NCBI GenBank assembly: GCA_036307185.1 | Contig: JAXJYC010000040.1 | Coordinates: 60,198-124,197, forward strand | Source: SVEL01 sp017381055 | GTDB lineage: Bacteria; Bacillota; Clostridia; Lachnospirales; Lachnospiraceae | Length of the DNA: 64,000 nt | Direction of reading: 5' to 3' | In this document: piece by piece, positions 60,701 to 64,000 of the stretch | How positions within the stretch are numbered: the first letter of the stretch is position 1 | Layout of the letters: each line of letters opens with the position of its first letter | Made by a program: the position numbers and the translations under genes | Notes under the pieces: model-generated | Databases searched by the model: none | What the model was told of the DNA's origin: nothing | What the model saw: only the letters and a program-made list of their open reading frames with translations

Positions 60701-61361
60701 TATCGCCAGCATATAATGTTGCACTATGAAGATTATCTTCGTAGTCATATGCCAATACATCTAAAACAATTTTTTCATTAGAACATACAGAAGAACTACT
60801 ATCTAAAACTTGTTCTCTATATTTAATCGCTAAAACCTCTGGAATAGTTTCATCAACACCAAAGTAGAGACGAGTTGTTCTGAATTCTTCTTCACTATTA
60901 AATACATATATTTTATGTTCTTTATTATAGTATTGATTATTAATTACATCTTCCACTATATACGAAGATTCAACAGACGACGAATGTCTTACTGCACCTA
61001 CCAAATATTTGTATTCTATACCTTCCCCGTCTACATACTCTTTTCCTAAAACAATAACGTCCTTATCCACATCTTTCCATAAAGTCAACCCATCCGCTCC
61101 TTTATGGAGTCCTGTTACAGAATAATATTCGCCATTTTCATTATTTGTTTTGTTACTTTCTAATCTAAAAGTTATTGTTTTCTCAATATCATAAAATCGC
61201 TTATATCTAGAACTTTTATTATCATACACTTTTATTTTAATTGTATAATTTCGATTTCGTTCTATGTCATCAACATTAATAATTGCATTATCACTATCAA
61301 AACTTAGTCCATCGCTTGAAGATAACTTAATTTTATAATCTGTTATACTCGCACCAGTTTT
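57723..61361 (-). pseudogene. C-terminal part of the giant Ig-like surface protein, cut off by an in-frame TAG
   Basis: Continues in the same reading frame as the upstream gene (61362-62897) directly after its TAG, with 1,212 further open codons. It has several Ig-like repeats of Big_3/Big_2 style beginning with DNTxP motifs (FIDNEDPTAIFES; IDTIAPVISDLTG; VDNTAPLVDIAGV; VDNTSPSISITGV; DTTKPELVKVTGL). It ends in one TM and a basic tail (YGTIIALVTVLTGGSFFVLS, then KKRK). A separate start would need a GTG at 61229 without ribosome binding site. A restored gene would be about 1,724 residues: signal peptide, repeats, C-terminal anchor. Function: probable cell surface adhesin or T7SS envelope component. 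Confidence 0.7.
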
Positions 61362-61364
61362 CTA
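61362..61364 (-). other. In-frame amber codon (TAG) interrupting the giant surface gene
   Basis: Codon 512 of the frame starting at 62897 reads TAG in the context CAT TAG AAA ACT. Both flanking segments are open in this frame (511 codons before, 1,212 after). A single C-to-T change from CAG (Gln) would explain it. Confidence 0.9.
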
Positions 61365-62897
61365 ATGTTTCACATTAGCAGATATATTAACAATAATTTT
61401 ATCTTCTCCATTTACGTTCACTATATCAGATATATCATTATCATAATAAACAACCACCGTGTTTTCTCCAACACCTATCTGCTTACCATCTTTAACAATT
61501 GTAACTTCTGCAATAGCATCTGTCGGTACTGGACAAATATTAATAACAAAATCATTAACTTTATAATATTCTCCATTTTCTAATCTTGTAGCACTTATCA
61601 CTATAGTAGCATACTCATCCGATATTTCTCCAACTGTAAACATTCCTGTTTCTTCATCATATGTAAGTACTGATGAACCTTGCGGATTATTAATATCATA
61701 TTCAATATTATACTTTTCTTTATTTTCAATACCTAACGAAAATGAATCATATAACTTTACACTAACAGAAGTTCCATTATCAAGTTGTTCACCTTCATTA
61801 TTATATTTAACCTTCAAATTTTCTTCTGTAGGTTTTACTATCAATTTGTATGATACTTTTTCTCCAGTATATGTACATACAGCATTAATTATCAAAGTTT
61901 CAACTGCTTTTATAGTTACTGTTCCATTATTATCGATAATTGATTTTAACGTTTCGGATGAACCTTCTTCTAATTCCAATGTATAATCAATACCTGCTGT
62001 ATAATTACCTGATACTGGCAATGTGTATGTATAATCATGTTTAGAAACAATTTTTGTAACTGTATCAACTAAAGAATTGTCTTTTTCATCTGCTTTTACA
62101 TCAATATTATTTCCATTTTTTGCATCATCTACTGAAAAATGTATATTACTCTTTACCTTAAGCAAAAAATGTGTTTCCTTAACATCACCATTAGCAAGAA
62201 TATGAACCATCATATTTCCTGGAAACGAATAATCTATTGTTCCCTTACCAACTGATTCATTATCGTCATAATAATAATTAAAGCTTACAGAATCCGCATA
62301 ATCTTCTTCTAATTCACAAACAACATCTGAGTCAAAAATCACTTCATAATTCCATTCATCTCCATAATTTTTTTCCACTACATATGTTTTTGTTTCAAAA
62401 TCGAAAATTGCATCATCATTATTAACCTTAGCATATAATCCTAACTGTACATCATAATCTGTTTTAGCCTCATCATATTCAAATACAAAATTATGCTCTT
62501 CTCTATCCTTCTCATACACAATTACTTTAAGAGCATCTGCATCGTCACTCTTATAAATTGTAAGTGGAAAATAATTGATTTCTTGTTCTATTGTTAAATC
62601 TCTATCCGTTTCATTTGATATATTAGTATATGGTATAGGCTCTACGTTCTCGCCCTCTTCTTCAAATATATAATTATTATTTCGTTCTATAGTATAACCT
62701 TCACTAACCTGAAATGTAACATTATTTATCTCTTCATTATCACAACCCCTAACTTCAACAAGTATATTTATAGGTTCTTGTGCTTCTCCTTCTTCACCCT
62801 CAACATATGTTATAAAAGGTGGCACATTCACTATTACAAGTATCGCAACCAATATTATTGATATTACTTTCCTAAATTTATTAACACACAACTTCAT
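61362..62897 (-). CDS. N-terminal part of the giant surface protein (ends at an in-frame TAG)
   Basis: 511 residues: N-terminal signal sequence (about 8-28; FRKVISIILVAILVIVNVPP) then acidic extracellular beta-rich domains (EPINILVEVRGCDNEEINNV; TYTLPVSGNYTAGIDYTLEL; INICPVPTDAIAEVTIVKDG). ATG 62897 is preceded by TTGGAGGATAAG. Translation would stop at the TAG, leaving a secreted product without anchor. The same frame then continues for 1,212 codons. It starts 18 nt after the Thr-rich protein gene, within the T7SS operon. Confidence 0.75.
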   Translation of the reverse strand: MKLCVNKFRKVISIILVAILVIVNVPPFITYVEGEEGEAQEPINILVEVRGCDNEEINNVTFQVSEGYTIERNNNYIFEEEGENVEPIPYTNISNETDRDLTIEQEINYFPLTIYKSDDADALKVIVYEKDREEHNFVFEYDEAKTDYDVQLGLYAKVNNDDAIFDFETKTYVVEKNYGDEWNYEVIFDSDVVCELEEDYADSVSFNYYYDDNESVGKGTIDYSFPGNMMVHILANGDVKETHFLLKVKSNIHFSVDDAKNGNNIDVKADEKDNSLVDTVTKIVSKHDYTYTLPVSGNYTAGIDYTLELEEGSSETLKSIIDNNGTVTIKAVETLIINAVCTYTGEKVSYKLIVKPTEENLKVKYNNEGEQLDNGTSVSVKLYDSFSLGIENKEKYNIEYDINNPQGSSVLTYDEETGMFTVGEISDEYATIVISATRLENGEYYKVNDFVINICPVPTDAIAEVTIVKDGKQIGVGENTVVVYYDNDISDIVNVNGEDKIIVNISANVKH

Positions 62898-62915
62898 CTT
62901 ATCCTCCAAATTTTA

Positions 62916-63833
62916 CTATGGTACTATATATCCATTTTCTATTTCATATTTAATATCTGATATCATTACAGAACTTAACTTTCCCTCGCACTTACTCAAA
63001 CTATTCGAAAAAGTTAGATATACATTCTGGTTTTCTCCATAATCCTGTATTTTATATTTGTAACATATAGTTCTATCGTCATCTGTATAACTATACTCAT
63101 ACATCGGTTCCCCATATACAGCTATTACTTCTTCCAATGTACTTCCCGTTCCATTATTCGGATTATATATTTTTAATTCATTGCCGAATATATTTTGTGA
63201 CACTCTTCCATTTACAACAGAATTGTAAGATACCACTCTTCCAGAATAATCTTGAGGTGATATTGATTGATCAATTCTCGCCTCAACAACTTCATCCCAT
63301 GTATTTGGTATGGTAAATACTCCTGTTTTCAAATACTGTATTGTTAATGTCTCTAATATAACTCCATTTGCCCCTCTTAGCGGCTTTATCGTCTCTGGCT
63401 GCTTTGTAGTAGCAGTTTGCTTTGCTGTCGTAGTCTGAGCCGTTGTAGTGGTTGACTTCGCTGTTGTTGTCTGTTTCGCTGTTGTTGTCTGCTTAACAGT
63501 TGTTGTCTGTTTTGTTGTTGGTTCCTTTGTGGATGTCTCTCCACTATCTACAACTATATTTGTTGTTATTTCTTCTTCCGATGTAACCTCTATATTTGAA
63601 GATAACTCTTCCAAAGAAGTTTTTTCCTCGACTATTTGTTCTGTACTAGTTTTTTCCTCTTCCACTGTTGTAATTTCTTCATGGCTAGTTGTTCTAACTT
63701 CTGCTGCCACTTCTTTATCTTTGGTTGTTATAGCTACGATAACTATTATAGCTGTGACACCAGCTACAACACCTCCTGCAATCTTTGCTACTAAGTAATT
63801 ATTCTTAGACAAAACTTCCTTAAACTTCTTCAT
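62916..63833 (-). CDS. Thr-rich membrane-anchored protein of unknown function
   Basis: 305 residues. One N-terminal TM (about 19-38; AGGVVAGVTAIIVIVAITT) with a basic cytosolic N-terminus, so the rest is outside. A Ser/Thr/Glu-rich spacer (45-150) with TTTAKQ-type repeats (KQTTTVKQTTTAKQ) precedes a globular C-terminal domain of about 150 residues (LETLTIQYLKTGVFTIPNTW; LEEVIAVYGEPMYEYSYTDD). No family recognised. Weak ribosome binding site GAAAGAGAGAAACC. First gene of the T7SS operon; its upstream side is a hairpin and an IS91-like start. Confidence 0.7.
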   Translation of the reverse strand: MKKFKEVLSKNNYLVAKIAGGVVAGVTAIIVIVAITTKDKEVAAEVRTTSHEEITTVEEEKTSTEQIVEEKTSLEELSSNIEVTSEEEITTNIVVDSGETSTKEPTTKQTTTVKQTTTAKQTTTAKSTTTTAQTTTAKQTATTKQPETIKPLRGANGVILETLTIQYLKTGVFTIPNTWDEVVEARIDQSISPQDYSGRVVSYNSVVNGRVSQNIFGNELKIYNPNNGTGSTLEEVIAVYGEPMYEYSYTDDDRTICYKYKIQDYGENQNVYLTFSNSLSKCEGKLSSVMISDIKYEIENGYIVP

Positions 63834-63861
63834 GGTTTCTCTCTTTCATACATATATAAAT

Positions 63862-63882
63862 AAAAAAGTGTCTTCGACACTT
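63862..63882 (-). terminator. Minus-strand terminator-like hairpin upstream of the T7SS operon
   Basis: Minus strand AAGTGTC-GAA-GACACTT then TTTTTATTT. It would stop leftward transcription coming from beyond the window, or act as a leader structure of the first T7SS gene 33 nt downstream. Confidence 0.55.
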
Positions 63883-63893
63883 CAACTCCCCTG

Positions 63894-63927
63894 CCCCTCA
63901 ATCTTTGAGGGGTAGTTTGTTTTTTTC
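63894..63927 (+). terminator. Plus-strand hairpin with T-run near the IS91-like start
   Basis: CCCCTCAA-TCT-TTGAGGGG then TAGTTTGTTTTTTT. It is either a plus-strand terminator or part of the end of the mobile element. Confidence 0.45.
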
Positions 63928-63950
63928 TAATTTCTGCCGATAATAATCAT

Positions 63951-64000
63951 ATGAATATATTACAATCCATTTTTAAAGATCATTATGAAGAAATTGAATA
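63951..64000 (+). CDS. IS91-like transposase, N-terminal fragment (runs off the right edge)
   Basis: Only 16 codons are visible: MNILQSIFKDHYEEIE. This matches from memory the start of IS91-family (zinc-binding) transposases common in Lachnospiraceae, which continue with a TLHPR-type block. There is no strong ribosome binding site. Plus orientation, opposite to the T7SS operon. The call rests on a short stretch and is therefore tentative. Confidence 0.5.
   Translation, partial: MNILQSIFKDHYEEIE

Noticed and set aside
61362..61364. Pyrrolysine or suppressor-type recoding of TAG
   Set aside because: TAG ends at least parB and the HTH gene in this window, and no pylS-type gene is visible. A nonsense mutation or sequence error is simpler, although read-through cannot be excluded.

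Overview
The window is AT-rich, Firmicutes-type DNA (A+T-rich intergenic DNA, strong AGGAGG ribosome binding sites, TTGACA/TATAAT promoters). Gene content and order (ftsH-uvrC-hprK-glk-murB-rapZ-whiA-HPr-like, then dnaE, pfkA, trkH/trkA, trmH, a SleB-like hydrolase, argF, dusB, greA, lysS) point to a gut/rumen-type Clostridia, most likely Lachnospiraceae. Species cannot be named from the sequence alone. Almost every gene is on the minus strand; only ribU, a DtxR-type regulator and a transposase start at the right edge are on plus.

Layout. (1) 1-2783: one end of an integrated plasmid-like or conjugative element: RepA_N initiator (cut by the left edge), ParB, ParA, two very small proteins, a DUF6462-type DNA-binding protein, a terminator, and a tandem 10-bp repeat resembling recombinase arm sites, abutting lysS. 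(2) 2784-13605: housekeeping block (lysS, greA, dusB, two small unknowns, argF, SleB-like hydrolase, trmH, trkA, trkH, pfkA). (3) 13891-27310: dnaE, a 283-bp inverted-repeat element, then the operon murB-rapZ-whiA-HPr-like and the block ftsH-uvrC-hprK-glk. The HPr-like protein has Glu where HPr has its catalytic His15 but keeps Ser46, so it is a Crh-type partner for the nearby HprK. (4) 27434-32905: phoPR with Pho boxes, an oddly regular GGGCA/TGCCC array, an LtaS/OpgB-type sulfatase-fold enzyme, FMN-riboswitch-controlled ribU and a DtxR-type regulator. (5) 32944-40522: HTH membrane protein, nth, SLC13 permease, metallophosphoesterase, FeoA-FeoB fusion, DHH phosphoesterase. (6) 40556-42025: TIR-TM-DUF6273 protein with its own promoter. 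(7) 42201-63833: a type VII secretion (T7SSb-like) locus. (8) 63951-64000: start of an IS91-like transposase.

The T7SS locus is the most notable system. Read in transcription order it encodes a Thr-rich membrane-anchored protein, a giant Ig-like-repeat surface protein interrupted by one in-frame TAG, a WXG100 protein (EsxA-like), two cytosolic FHA proteins, a receiver/MinD-like ATPase, a YukD/EsaB ubiquitin-like protein, an EssC FtsK/SpoIIIE ATPase, a LapA1/LapA2-like pair, an LXG-like effector, two tandem paralogous leucine-rich membrane-anchored proteins (candidate immunity proteins), a PP2C phosphatase, a transmembrane Ser/Thr kinase and a membrane protein with five TTVL repeats, closed by a terminator. 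No EsaA, EssA or EssB is recognisable. The kinase, the phosphatase, the FHA proteins and the TTVL repeats (fitting a pThr-x-x-Leu FHA ligand) together suggest a secretion apparatus controlled by phosphothreonine scaffolding. That is an inference from sequence, not a demonstrated mechanism.
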